Part shown: in pieces, positions 55,176 to 63,696 of the stretch
Numbering within the stretch: the stretch's first letter is position 1
Layout: the number at the start of each line of letters is the position of its first letter
NCBI RefSeq assembly: GCF_021287135.1
Contig: NZ_JAJTBB010000015.1
Location: forward strand, 1 to 64,000
Direction of reading: 5' to 3'
DNA: 64,000 nt
From: Acidovorax sp.
GTDB taxonomy: Bacteria; Pseudomonadota; Gammaproteobacteria; Burkholderiales; Burkholderiaceae_C
Notes under the pieces: model-generated
Seen by the model: the letters and a program-made list of their open reading frames with translations, nothing else
Told to the model about the DNA's origin: nothing
Databases searched by the model: none
Made by a program: the position numbers and the translations under genes

Positions 55176-56261
55176 CTACTTCATTTCCACCCGCCAGCGC
55201 CGCCGTGGCGCGCGCAGCGTGTGGCGCTTGCGGTACTCCGAGGGCGCCATGCCTGTGTAGCGCGCAAAGATGCGCCGGAAGGAGGCCGGGTCGGCATAGC
55301 CGCAGGCCGTGGCAATGCTGGGCACGCTCTCCAGCGTCACCTCCAGCATCACCCGCGCGCGGGCGCAGCGCAGGCCGTGCAGGTAATCGAGCGGCGACTG
55401 CGACAGCTCCTGCTGGAAATGCCGCAGCAGCGTGCGCGGGCTGACGGCCGCGGCCTCGGCCAGCCGGGGCAGGCTGTAGGGCGCATCCAGGTGGGCCTCC
55501 ATCCAGTCGATGGCGCGGGCCAGCGTGCTGTCGCGCGTGGCGGGGATGTGCTGCTGCGCATTGGCCTGCAGGGCGGCACGGGCGCGCTGGTGGTCGGGTG
55601 CCATCACGCTTTCGCAGGCGGCCGCCAGCGCGTCTCCCAGTGCATGGCGTACCAGGGCAATGGCCAGCCGGTGCAGGCTTTGCGGCAGCGCACAGCTCAG
55701 CCACGGGCCGTCGTCGCACCAGTCCTGCCCCAGGCTGTGGCCAATGGCCGGAAAGTCGCGCTCGAACCCGGCCACATAAAACCACGGCAGGCTGGCGCGG
55801 CGCCCGTTCAGCCGCCCGCTCTGCGCCGCCAGCCAGGCACCGTTGCCCAGGGTGAGCAGTGGGTGCCCCGCGTCCAGTGCAATGCCCACCTGGCGCGACA
55901 GCGCGCTGTGGCGTGCCGCCACGGCGCGGATGGCCGGGATGTCCGTGGCATGGAACGAGGGAAGGAACACGGCCCGGGCCAGTGCGCCGGCCGGCTCTTG
56001 CGCCGGGAAGTAGGCGGCCAGGCAGGATGCCAGCGGGCCGCCGCCCGGCGTCAGCGGCACGCCCTGCGCGTCCACCAACCGCCAGGCCAGGCGCGGCGCC
56101 TGCGCGCCCAGGCGCAGGCGGGCCAGCAGGTTGGCGCTGCGCAGCAGGTCGATGAACTGCAGCGCATTGCCGACGGCCGATTCGGGCAGCAGCGGAATGT
56201 CCACGCACAAGGCCGGCGGCGGCGCGGGCGGAGTAGAGGGGAACGTGGGGGACGGCGGCAT
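55176..56261 (-). CDS. AraC-family regulator with DJ-1/PfpI-like N-domain (GlxA/FtrA-like)
   Basis: 361 residues. The N-terminal part resembles a DJ-1/PfpI domain without its catalytic Cys being evident. The C-terminal AraC domain has two HTH units: YSLPRLAEAAAVSPRTLLRHFQQ and SIATACGYADPASFRRIFARY with GMAPSEYRKRH. Divergent from the M20 amidohydrolase and downstream of nothing obvious; either flanking gene may be the target. The signal is unknown. Confidence 0.85.
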   Translation of the reverse strand: MPPSPTFPSTPPAPPPALCVDIPLLPESAVGNALQFIDLLRSANLLARLRLGAQAPRLAWRLVDAQGVPLTPGGGPLASCLAAYFPAQEPAGALARAVFLPSFHATDIPAIRAVAARHSALSRQVGIALDAGHPLLTLGNGAWLAAQSGRLNGRRASLPWFYVAGFERDFPAIGHSLGQDWCDDGPWLSCALPQSLHRLAIALVRHALGDALAAACESVMAPDHQRARAALQANAQQHIPATRDSTLARAIDWMEAHLDAPYSLPRLAEAAAVSPRTLLRHFQQELSQSPLDYLHGLRCARARVMLEVTLESVPSIATACGYADPASFRRIFARYTGMAPSEYRKRHTLRAPRRRWRVEMK

Positions 56262-56371
56262 GGCGGTATTGGCTCGGTGGATGGCTATTTTCGCGTGCCG
56301 CGCCGCGGTGCTGGGCTTTTAGCATGAGCGTGCTTTTCCGTTCCGCCCTCGTTTTTTTCGGGAATCTGCCC

Positions 56372-57718
56372 ATGCACCTACGTCTTTCCTCGATCGCGCT
56401 CGCTGCCGGCCTGACCGCCGGCGGGCTGGCTTTTTCTGCCGCCTCTGCCCAGGCCCAGGCGCTGGACGCCGCCGGCCTGCAAACCCTGGAGGCGGCGGTG
56501 AATGCCGTGGCGCCCAAGATGGTGGCCTGGCGACGTGACATCCACGCGCATCCCGAGCTCTCGGGCCAGGAGCAGCGCACCGCCCAACTGGTGGCCGAGC
56601 ACCTGAAGAAGCTGGGCCTGGAGGTGCAGACCGGCGTGGGCGGCACGGGCGTGGTGGGCACGCTGCGCGGCGGCCGGCCCGGCAAGGTGGTGGCGCTGCG
56701 GGCCGACATGGACGCGCTGCCCGTGCAGGAAAACACGGGCCTGCCGTTTGCCAGCCAGGCCAAGGCCACCTACCTGGGCAAGGAGGTGCCCGTGATGCAC
56801 GCCTGCGGGCACGATGCCCACACCGCCATGCTCATGGGCGTGGCCGAGGCGCTGGCCGGCATGAAGGCCCAGTTGCCCGGCACCGTCAAGTTCATCTTCC
56901 AGCCTGCGGAAGAAGGCGCACCCGTGGAGGCCGACGCCAACGGCAAGGTGCCCAGCTTTGGCGCCAAGGCCATGATCGAGGCGGGCGCGCTCAAGGACGT
57001 GCAGGCCATCTACGGCCTGCACATCACGGCCAACCTGCCCTCCGGCGTGGTGGGCTACCGCAGCGGACCGCTGATGGCCGGATCGGACAACATCGCCATC
57101 CAGATCGAGGGGCGTGGCGGGCATGGCTCGGCGCCGTGGTCCGCGGTGGACCCGATCGTCGCGGCCAGCCAGGTGGTGCTGGGGCTGCAGACGGTGGTGA
57201 GCCGCCAGCTCAACATCAGCCAGGAGCCGGCCGTGATCACCATCGGCCAGATCCAGGGCGGCACGCGCTACAACATCATTCCGGACAAGGTCGAGATGCT
57301 GGGCACCCTGCGCACCTTTGACGAAGGCATGCGCCAGGAGGCGCTGCAGCGCATCACCACCACGGCCGAGTCCATCGCGGCGTCCAGTGGCGCCAAGGCC
57401 AAGGTGCGCTTCGGCCCGGTGGCCTACCCGGTCACGACCAACCCGGCCGCGCTGACGCAGGCCTCGCTGCCGGCCTTGAACCTGGCCCTGGGCGGCAAGA
57501 CTATGGTGATTCCCAAGGTCAGCGCCTCGGAAGACTTCTCGGAGTTCCAGAAGGTGGTGCCCGGGTTCTTCTACATGCTGGGCGCGCCGCCCAAGGGCAA
57601 GGATTTCACCAAGGCGCCGTCCAACCATTCGCCCCTGTTCGACCTGGACGAAGACCAGATGCCCGTGGGCGCGCGCAGCCTGGCGGCGCTGGCGGTGGAC
57701 TTCCTTCAACGGCCCTGA
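56372..57718 (+). CDS. Exported M20 family amidohydrolase (AbgA/HipO-like)
   Basis: 448 residues from ATG 56372, chosen because it directly precedes a signal peptide (LRLSSIALAAGLTAGGLAF, cleavage near AQAQA); ATG 56324 is an alternative. Motifs MVAWRRDIHAHPELSG, LRADMDALPVQE, MHACGHDAHTAM, PAEEGAP and the terminal SASEDFS fit M20D N-acyl-amino-acid or indole-acetyl-amino-acid hydrolases. Probably periplasmic. Regulated perhaps by the divergent AraC protein. Confidence 0.87.
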   Translation: MHLRLSSIALAAGLTAGGLAFSAASAQAQALDAAGLQTLEAAVNAVAPKMVAWRRDIHAHPELSGQEQRTAQLVAEHLKKLGLEVQTGVGGTGVVGTLRGGRPGKVVALRADMDALPVQENTGLPFASQAKATYLGKEVPVMHACGHDAHTAMLMGVAEALAGMKAQLPGTVKFIFQPAEEGAPVEADANGKVPSFGAKAMIEAGALKDVQAIYGLHITANLPSGVVGYRSGPLMAGSDNIAIQIEGRGGHGSAPWSAVDPIVAASQVVLGLQTVVSRQLNISQEPAVITIGQIQGGTRYNIIPDKVEMLGTLRTFDEGMRQEALQRITTTAESIAASSGAKAKVRFGPVAYPVTTNPAALTQASLPALNLALGGKTMVIPKVSASEDFSEFQKVVPGFFYMLGAPPKGKDFTKAPSNHSPLFDLDEDQMPVGARSLAALAVDFLQRP

Positions 57719-57739
57719 GGCGCGGGGCCCCGGCCCCGT

Positions 57740-58573
57740 TCAAGGCAGCTGGAACACGTCCCGCAGAAAGCCCGCCACCGGGTGGCGCGCCGCCGGCAGG
57801 TTCAGCACCGTGTGCGGCGCGCCGGGAATCAGCACGATGCTGGCCTGCTTGTGCTGGCGCAGGGCCGCGCCACAGTGCCCCAGTGCCGCGCGGTTGCCCA
57901 GCCAGGTGTTGGCGGGCGAGAAGTACGGGTCCGTCAGGCTGATGATGTTGAGCACCGGCTTGTCTTCGGGCAGGGCGGTGCCGTGGCTGCGCACGAAGTA
58001 GTTGTCTTCGCAGCTCCACGAAAAGACGATGCGCCCGGCAAACTCGCTGCCGCGGTAGCGGGCGACCGCCGTTGCGCCCTCGCTGGTGCCGGCCAGCACC
58101 CAGCGGGCCGGGTCGGCCCAGGGGGCCTGCGCCAGCGCCTGCACGGCCAGCGAAATTTCCGACAGCCGCAGGGCGTGGACCTGCTCGTACAGGTCTTGCG
58201 ATATCGGTGACTTGTAGGTGAGCCGGTCGGGCAGCGCAAACGAATCGGGGGCCACGCTGGCGATGCCCTGGCGGGCCAGCCACTGCTGCCATTCCCCGAT
58301 GGCCGGCAGGCCCAGGCCCGAAGAGCCGTGCAGGAACACCACCACCGGGGCGCGCTCGCGTACCTGGGTGGGGGCGTCCTTCCAGCGCCCCGTAAACACC
58401 GGCCCGCCGGTGACCTGCGCGGGCAGCACCACGGCCGCCTGCTCCACGACGGCGCGCGCCGACTCGGGCGTGTGGACCAGGGCCGAGCCCTGGGTGCTGC
58501 CTGCGGGCGCCTGTGCCCCGGCCAAGGGGAGCGCCAGCGCCAGCGGCAGTGCGATCCAGTGATGCCATCCCAT
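57740..58573 (-). CDS. Exported alpha/beta hydrolase (dienelactone-hydrolase-like)
   Basis: 277 residues with a signal peptide (IALPLALALPLAGAQA). The oxyanion strand is PVVVFLHGSSGLG, the nucleophile lies in AGTSEGATA, and a late His is in GAPHTVLN. Its stop converges on the amidohydrolase end. Divergent from a LysR gene with a TN11A-type dyad between, so it is probably that regulator's target. Substrate unknown. Confidence 0.78.
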   Translation of the reverse strand: MGWHHWIALPLALALPLAGAQAPAGSTQGSALVHTPESARAVVEQAAVVLPAQVTGGPVFTGRWKDAPTQVRERAPVVVFLHGSSGLGLPAIGEWQQWLARQGIASVAPDSFALPDRLTYKSPISQDLYEQVHALRLSEISLAVQALAQAPWADPARWVLAGTSEGATAVARYRGSEFAGRIVFSWSCEDNYFVRSHGTALPEDKPVLNIISLTDPYFSPANTWLGNRAALGHCGAALRQHKQASIVLIPGAPHTVLNLPAARHPVAGFLRDVFQLP

Positions 58574-58622
58574 GGGTTGTTCCTCCTGCCGGGCACTGTA
58601 GGGGTGCGTTGGTCATGCGTCC

Positions 58623-58643
58623 AATGCATTCGCGGGGTGCATT
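58623..58643. promoter_or_regulatory. LysR-type dyad between hydrolase and LysR genes
   Basis: AATGCA at 58623-58628 and TGCATT at 58638-58643 separated by 9 bp, the geometry of a LysR binding box, 15 bp before the LysR start and in the divergent promoter region. Confidence 0.55.
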
Positions 58644-58657
58644 CATAATCCCAGCGC

Positions 58658-59572
58658 ATGAATCTGAGCGAACGCCAGTTGCGCCTGTTTGTGACCACGG
58701 CGGCCCTGGGCAACATCTCCCGCGCCAGCGAGGCCCTGCACCTGAGCCAGCCGGCGCTCACGCGCGCCATTGCCGCGTTCGAGGCGCAGCTGGGCACGCT
58801 GCTCTTCGCGCGCACCACGCGGCGCGTGGCGCTCACCCCCGAGGGCGAGGCCTTCCTGCCCACGGCCAAGCGGCTGCTGGAGGACCTGGAGGAGGCCGGG
58901 CGCATGTTCGCGCTGCAAGGGCGGCAGGGCGTGCGGGGGCGGGTGACGGTGGCCGTGGGCAGTTCTTTCGGCTCCATCGTGCTGCCCGGCGCCGTGCGGG
59001 CGTTCCAGGCCGCGCACCCGGCCGTGCGGCTGCGCTTGGTGGACGACAACAGCGAGGGCATCGTGCGCAGGGTTCGCCAGGCCGATGCGGACCTGGGCAT
59101 CGGCTCGCCGGTGGGCGACGTGGATGCGCTGGCGTGCCGCCGCCTGCTGCGCGCGCCGCTGGGGCTGCTGGCGCCGCGTGCCCACTTCCGCCTCACCCGC
59201 GCGGACGCGCAGGGCGTGCCGCGCCTGCCGCTGCTCAAGGAAAGCGCCGACACCAGCATCCTGCAACTGCTGCGCATGCACGGGTCGGCCTTGCTGGCGC
59301 CCATGGAGCAGGGCGTGGAGGTGTCCAGCCTGAGCATCCAGCTGGCCCTGGCGCAGGCCGGGGTGGGCGTGGCGGTGCTGTCTGCACTCGGGGCTTCGCA
59401 CCCGTCGGCGCACGGCATGCGGTTTGTGCCCCTGCAGCCGGTGGTGCAGCGCGAACTGTTCCTGATGCGCCGGCGCGACCGGCCGCTAACCCCCGCAGCG
59501 CAGGCGTTTGAAGACGCCGTGCTGCGCCACCTGCCCGCGGCCGCGTTGCGGCCGGAAGTGCTGCTGGATTAA
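58658..59572 (+). CDS. LysR-family transcriptional regulator
   Basis: 304 residues. N-terminal HTH LRLFVTTAALGNISRASEAL then LSQPALTRAIAAFEAQLG; effector domain with VTVAVGSSFGSIVLPGAVRAF. Divergent from the exported hydrolase gene. The inducer cannot be inferred. Confidence 0.88.
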   Translation: MNLSERQLRLFVTTAALGNISRASEALHLSQPALTRAIAAFEAQLGTLLFARTTRRVALTPEGEAFLPTAKRLLEDLEEAGRMFALQGRQGVRGRVTVAVGSSFGSIVLPGAVRAFQAAHPAVRLRLVDDNSEGIVRRVRQADADLGIGSPVGDVDALACRRLLRAPLGLLAPRAHFRLTRADAQGVPRLPLLKESADTSILQLLRMHGSALLAPMEQGVEVSSLSIQLALAQAGVGVAVLSALGASHPSAHGMRFVPLQPVVQRELFLMRRRDRPLTPAAQAFEDAVLRHLPAAALRPEVLLD

Positions 59573-59582
59573 CGCTGCTGGA

Positions 59583-61295
59583 CTAGCCCGCCAGCAGGCT
59601 GCGCGCCACGGCCTCGCCCACCTTGATGCCGTCCACACCGGCCGACAGAATCCCGCCCGCGTAGCTGGCGCCTTCCCCGGCGGGGTACAGGCCCGGGGTG
59701 TTGAGGCTCTGGAAGTCTTCGCCGCGCCCGATCTTGAGCGGCGACGAGGTGCGCGTCTCCACGCCCGTGAGCACCGCGTCGTGCATGTCAAAGCCCTTGA
59801 TCTTGCGGCCGAACACCGGCAGCGCCTCGCGCAGCGCTTCGATGGCGTAGCCGGGCAGGGCGGCGTGCAGGTCGCCCAGGGTCACGCCGGGCTTGTACGA
59901 AGGCTCCACGCTACCCAGCTGCGTGGAGGGCTTGCCCGCAATGAACTCGCCCACCAGCTGGCCCGGCGCGCTGTAGTCGCGCCCGCCCAGCACAAAGGCG
60001 TTGGATTCGAGCTGGCGCTGCAGCACGCTGCCCGACAGCGGGTGAAACTGGCCGGGGGCCAGGCGCTCCACGCCGTAGGTCTGGCCCAGGTGGGTTTCAA
60101 ACGCCTGCGCGTCCTGCGGGTAGTCGCGCGGGTCGATGCCCACCACCATGCCGGCGTTGGCGTTGCGCTCGTTGCGCGAGTACTGGCTCATGCCGTTGGT
60201 CACCACGCGGTTCGGCTCGCTGGTGGCGGCCACCACCGTGCCGCCGGGGCACATGCAAAAGCTGTACACCGCGCGGCCGTTGGCGGCGTGGTGCACCAGC
60301 TTGTAGTCGGCCGCGCCCAGCAGCGGGTGGCCCGCATGGCGGCCCCAGCGCGCGCGGTCGATCACGCTTTGCGGGTGCTCGATGCGAAAGCCGATGGAAA
60401 ACGGCTTGGCCTCCATGGCCACGCCGCGCTGGTACAGCATGGCAAAGGTGTCGCGCGAGCTGTGGCCCAGCGCCATCACCACGTGGTCGGCACGCAGCTC
60501 GGTGGTCTCGCCCGTGGCCTGGTTCAGCACCTTCAGGCCGCGCAGGCGGCGCTGGTCGCCCTGGCCTTCGATGATCACATCCGTCACGCGCTGCTCGAAG
60601 CGGATCTCGCCACCCAGCGCAATGATCTGCTCGCGCAGGTTCTCCACCACCTTCACCAGCTTGAAGGTGCCGATGTGCGGGTGGGCCACGTACAGGATTT
60701 CTTCCGGGGCTCCGGCTTTGACGAACTCATTCATCACCTTGCGGCCCAGGTGGCGCGGGTCCTTGATCTGGCTGTAGAGCTTGCCGTCGCTGAACGTGCC
60801 GGCGCCGCCTTCGCCGAACTGCACATTGCTCTCGGCATGCAGCTCGCGCTTGCGCCACAGGCCCCAGGTGTCCTTGGTGCGCTCGCGCACGGTCTTGCCG
60901 CGCTCCAGCACGATGGGCTTGAAGCCCATCTGCGCCAGCACCAGCGCGGCAAAGATGCCGCAGGGGCCAAAGCCCACCACCACGGGCCGCAGGGGCAGGT
61001 TGGCAGGCGCCTGGCCCACGGGGTGCCAGGCCATGTCGGGCGTGGGCTGGATGTGCGGATTGCCCGCAAACTGGGCGAGCAGCGCGGCTTCGCGCTCGGG
61101 CTGCGCCAGCGTGAGGTCCACGATGTACACCGCCAGCAGGTCGGCCTTGCGCGCATCGAAACTGCGCTTGAAGACGTGCAGGAGGGCGATGTCGGCATCG
61201 GCGATGCCCAGGATCTGGGCGGCAGCGGCGCGCAGGGGCGCCTCGGGGGCTTCGGCCACGGTGAAGGGCAGCCGGATTTCGGAGAGTCGGATCAT
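59583..61295 (-). CDS. FAD-dependent oxidoreductase, COG2509-like
   Basis: 570 residues from ATG 61295. An N-terminal domain of about 90 residues precedes the FAD motif PVVVGFGPCGIFAALVLAQMG and VLERGKTVRERT. FGEGGAGTFSDGKLYS, CMCPGGTVVAATSE and the terminal YPAGEGASYAGGILSAGVDG are typical of a conserved, poorly characterised flavoprotein family. The Cys in SFCMCPGG could be redox-active. No partner genes. Confidence 0.78.
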   Translation of the reverse strand: MIRLSEIRLPFTVAEAPEAPLRAAAAQILGIADADIALLHVFKRSFDARKADLLAVYIVDLTLAQPEREAALLAQFAGNPHIQPTPDMAWHPVGQAPANLPLRPVVVGFGPCGIFAALVLAQMGFKPIVLERGKTVRERTKDTWGLWRKRELHAESNVQFGEGGAGTFSDGKLYSQIKDPRHLGRKVMNEFVKAGAPEEILYVAHPHIGTFKLVKVVENLREQIIALGGEIRFEQRVTDVIIEGQGDQRRLRGLKVLNQATGETTELRADHVVMALGHSSRDTFAMLYQRGVAMEAKPFSIGFRIEHPQSVIDRARWGRHAGHPLLGAADYKLVHHAANGRAVYSFCMCPGGTVVAATSEPNRVVTNGMSQYSRNERNANAGMVVGIDPRDYPQDAQAFETHLGQTYGVERLAPGQFHPLSGSVLQRQLESNAFVLGGRDYSAPGQLVGEFIAGKPSTQLGSVEPSYKPGVTLGDLHAALPGYAIEALREALPVFGRKIKGFDMHDAVLTGVETRTSSPLKIGRGEDFQSLNTPGLYPAGEGASYAGGILSAGVDGIKVGEAVARSLLAG

Positions 61296-61379
61296 GGTGT
61301 TGCGGGCCCGTGTCGATCGGGCGGGTGCAATGGGTTGGGGCGCCAATTTTACCGGGGGCGGTGCGGTGGGGCATTCAAT

Positions 61380-61440
61380 GCTTCAAAAAGCATAGCTGCT
61401 CGCGCTTGCTGGACAGGCGCTAGAGCCATTTTTTGTTCAA
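61380..61440 (-). repeat. Dispersed ~60-bp repeat, copy H
   Basis: On the - strand: AAAAAATGGCTCTAGCGCC, AGCAAGCGCGAGCAGCTATG and TTTTTGAAGC. Its outer end contains the stop codon of the ybhN gene (61437-61439), so this element was captured as that gene's 3' end. Confidence 0.75.
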
Positions 61441-62450
61441 ATACTGGAGGTGGCCGGCGCGGCGGCCTCGTCGGCCCGGCGCCAGCGCAGCTCCGCCACG
61501 CCGAACGCCAGGCCCGCCAGCACCAGGGGCACGAAGTAGTACAGCGCACGGTACGCCAGCAGCGCGGCCAGCACCTGGTCCTGCCCCAGCGTGGGGGTGG
61601 TGAGCAAGGCCACGCCCACGGCCTCCAGCACGCCCAGGCCCGCGGGCACGCGCAGCACCAGCCCGGCCACGGCCCCCAGCATCACGGCCGCCAGCGCGGC
61701 TGGGTAGGGCACGGCACCCTGCAGCACGGTGTAGAGCGCCGCGCCCATCAGCATCCAGTTCAGGGCCGACACGGCCACCTGCCACAGCGCCACGGGCCAG
61801 CGCGGCAGCGGAAACGCATGGCCGCGCAGCGTGAGTGCGCGGCCGGCCCGCAGCGCGCACAGCAGCACATAGGCCACCGCCACGCAGCCCAGCACGGCGC
61901 CGCCCGCGCGCAGCTGCCAGGGCGCCGCCGTCCAGCCCGCCAGCGGTGGCGGCTGCCACAGCCAGGGCAGGGCGGCCATCAGCAGCAGGTAGCCCACCCA
62001 GTTGGTGAGGATGCTGGTGCCCACCACCTGGCCGATGGTGCCGGGGTCCACGCCGCGCCGCGCGTACAGCCGGTAGCGCACGCCCACGCCGCCGATGAGC
62101 GAGCCCAGGTTGAGCGTGAACGCGTAGCTCGTCATGGCCATGCCCAGCGTGGTGCTGCGCGGCAGGCCGTGGCCCGTGCAGTGCCGGCCGACCCAGTCGA
62201 ACGTGCCATAGGTGAGGTGGCTCAGCAGGGCCAGCGCGCCGGCGCCGGCCAGCACGCCCACGGGCAGGGCGCGCAGCGCCTGCAGCACGGCGGGCCAGTC
62301 CACCGTGCGGGCCTGGTGGAAGATGAGCGCGGCCACCACCGCAAAGAAGGCCGCCGCCAGGCCCCGCCCGACCCAGGGCCACCACGGCCGCTGCGCCAGG
62401 CCGCGCCATCCGTGCCGCTCGGGCGCCGTGGCAGCGTGGGCGCGGGCCAT
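61437..62450 (-). CDS. ybhN: YbhN-like integral membrane protein (LPG synthase TM / UPF0104 family)
   Basis: 337 residues with eight or so hydrophobic segments, including the family segment FTLNLGSLIGGVGVRYRLY and the late VPAGLGVLEAVGVALL. It matches the flippase-like membrane part of MprF without the synthase domain. In E. coli the same gene lies at the end of ybhP-clsB-ybhN; the order is kept here, 4 bp after clsB. Lipid transport or modification is likely but untested. Confidence 0.82.
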   Translation of the reverse strand: MARAHAATAPERHGWRGLAQRPWWPWVGRGLAAAFFAVVAALIFHQARTVDWPAVLQALRALPVGVLAGAGALALLSHLTYGTFDWVGRHCTGHGLPRSTTLGMAMTSYAFTLNLGSLIGGVGVRYRLYARRGVDPGTIGQVVGTSILTNWVGYLLLMAALPWLWQPPPLAGWTAAPWQLRAGGAVLGCVAVAYVLLCALRAGRALTLRGHAFPLPRWPVALWQVAVSALNWMLMGAALYTVLQGAVPYPAALAAVMLGAVAGLVLRVPAGLGVLEAVGVALLTTPTLGQDQVLAALLAYRALYYFVPLVLAGLAFGVAELRWRRADEAAAPATSSI

Positions 62451-62454
62451 GGGC

Positions 62455-63696
62455 TCAGGCCGCCGCGCTGGCGGGGCGGTCCGGCTCAGCGGAGGCGGCG
62501 GGCTGCGCCAGGGTGATGGTGGGCTGGTGGCGCGGCAGCCAGCCCACCCAGGTCGGGAACCAGCGCATCAGGTGGAACACCGCGTAGCTGCGCAGCAGCC
62601 GCAGGCCGTGCCAGCGCCCGGGGGGCTGCGCCTCCACCTGCGTGCAGCTGTTCTCCATCAGGTGGGCCAGCCGCCGGTGCAGCGCCGCGTTGAAGCCGCG
62701 GTCCTGGATGACCACATTGGCCTCCAGGTTCAGCGACAGGCTCAGCGGGTCCAGGTTGCTGGAGCCCACCGTGGCCCATTCGTTGTCCACCAGCGCGACC
62801 TTGCCATGCAAGGGGCGGTCGCAGTACTCGTAGATGCGCACGCCGGCGCGCAGCAGGTGGTCGTACAGCAGCGTGGCGGCTGTGCGCACGATGGGCATGT
62901 CGGGCCGGCCCTGCAGGATGAGCCGCACCTCCACGCCCCGCAGTGCGGCGCGGCGCATTTCGCGGATGAACCGGTAGCCGGGAAAGAAGTACGCATTGGC
63001 GATGACCACCCGGTGGCGCGCGGCGCGCAGGGCCACGCGGTAGTGCCGCTCGATGTCGTTGGTGTGCTGGTGGTTGTCGCGCGTGACGAAGATGGCGTGC
63101 GCCGTGCCGGCGTGCGGGCGCCCGGTGGCGGGGGCGGGGCTCTGGCGCCGCCTGCGCTCGGCGCGCGTGAGCACGGCCTCGCGGGTGAACTGGTGCATGT
63201 GCGCCACGATGGGGCCGCGCACCAGCACGGAATAGTCCTGCTTGGCTTCAGGCCCGAAGTCGGCCAGGTGGTCGGCCGAGTAGTTGATGCCGCCGATGAA
63301 GCCCACCTGGCCATCCACCACCACGATCTTGCGGTGCATGCGGCGCAGCAGGTTCAGCTGCTGACCCAGCACCTGCGGACCCGGGTCGAAGATGCGGAAC
63401 TTCACCCCGGCCGCGACCAGTTCGCCCAGGAAGGCGTCCGACAGGTCGTGCGAGCCGAACCCATCCACCAGCACATGCACGTCGGCGCCCCGCCGCGCCG
63501 CCGCCAGCAGCGCTGCGTGCAGCTGCCGGCCGACTTTGTCGTCCCAGAGGATGAAGGTCTCCACCATCACTTCGTGCCGGGCGGCCGCAATGGCCTCGAA
63601 CACCCGGGGGAAGAACTCCTCGCCGTTTTCCAGCAGCTCGAAATGGTTGCCCGGCACCCAGCGGGACGACCTTGGCGGGCGGAACGCGCGGGTCAC
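62455..63696 (-). CDS. clsB: Cardiolipin synthase B (ClsB)
   Basis: 413 residues from a GTG at 63696, the same length as E. coli ClsB. Two HKD phospholipase D motifs: MHRKIVVVDGQVGFIGG and LHGKVALVDNEWATVGSSNLD. It forms cardiolipin by phosphatidyl transfer at the inner membrane. The GTG overlaps the stop of the ybhP-like gene as GTGA. A C-terminal part is rich in Ala and Pro. Confidence 0.9.
   Translation of the reverse strand: MTRAFRPPRSSRWVPGNHFELLENGEEFFPRVFEAIAAARHEVMVETFILWDDKVGRQLHAALLAAARRGADVHVLVDGFGSHDLSDAFLGELVAAGVKFRIFDPGPQVLGQQLNLLRRMHRKIVVVDGQVGFIGGINYSADHLADFGPEAKQDYSVLVRGPIVAHMHQFTREAVLTRAERRRRQSPAPATGRPHAGTAHAIFVTRDNHQHTNDIERHYRVALRAARHRVVIANAYFFPGYRFIREMRRAALRGVEVRLILQGRPDMPIVRTAATLLYDHLLRAGVRIYEYCDRPLHGKVALVDNEWATVGSSNLDPLSLSLNLEANVVIQDRGFNAALHRRLAHLMENSCTQVEAQPPGRWHGLRLLRSYAVFHLMRWFPTWVGWLPRHQPTITLAQPAASAEPDRPASAAA

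Noticed and set aside
53911-56769. A 952-codon open frame on the - strand over the dehydrogenase/AraC region
   Set aside because: It runs through three genes in other frames and only its shifted segments resemble real proteins. The dehydrogenase and AraC genes in their own frames explain the DNA.
59508-62516. A 1002-codon open frame on the + strand
   Set aside because: It is antisense to the well-supported flavoprotein and ybhN genes, has an implausible His/Gln/Ala/Arg-rich composition and shows no domain. Long antisense frames are expected at this GC.
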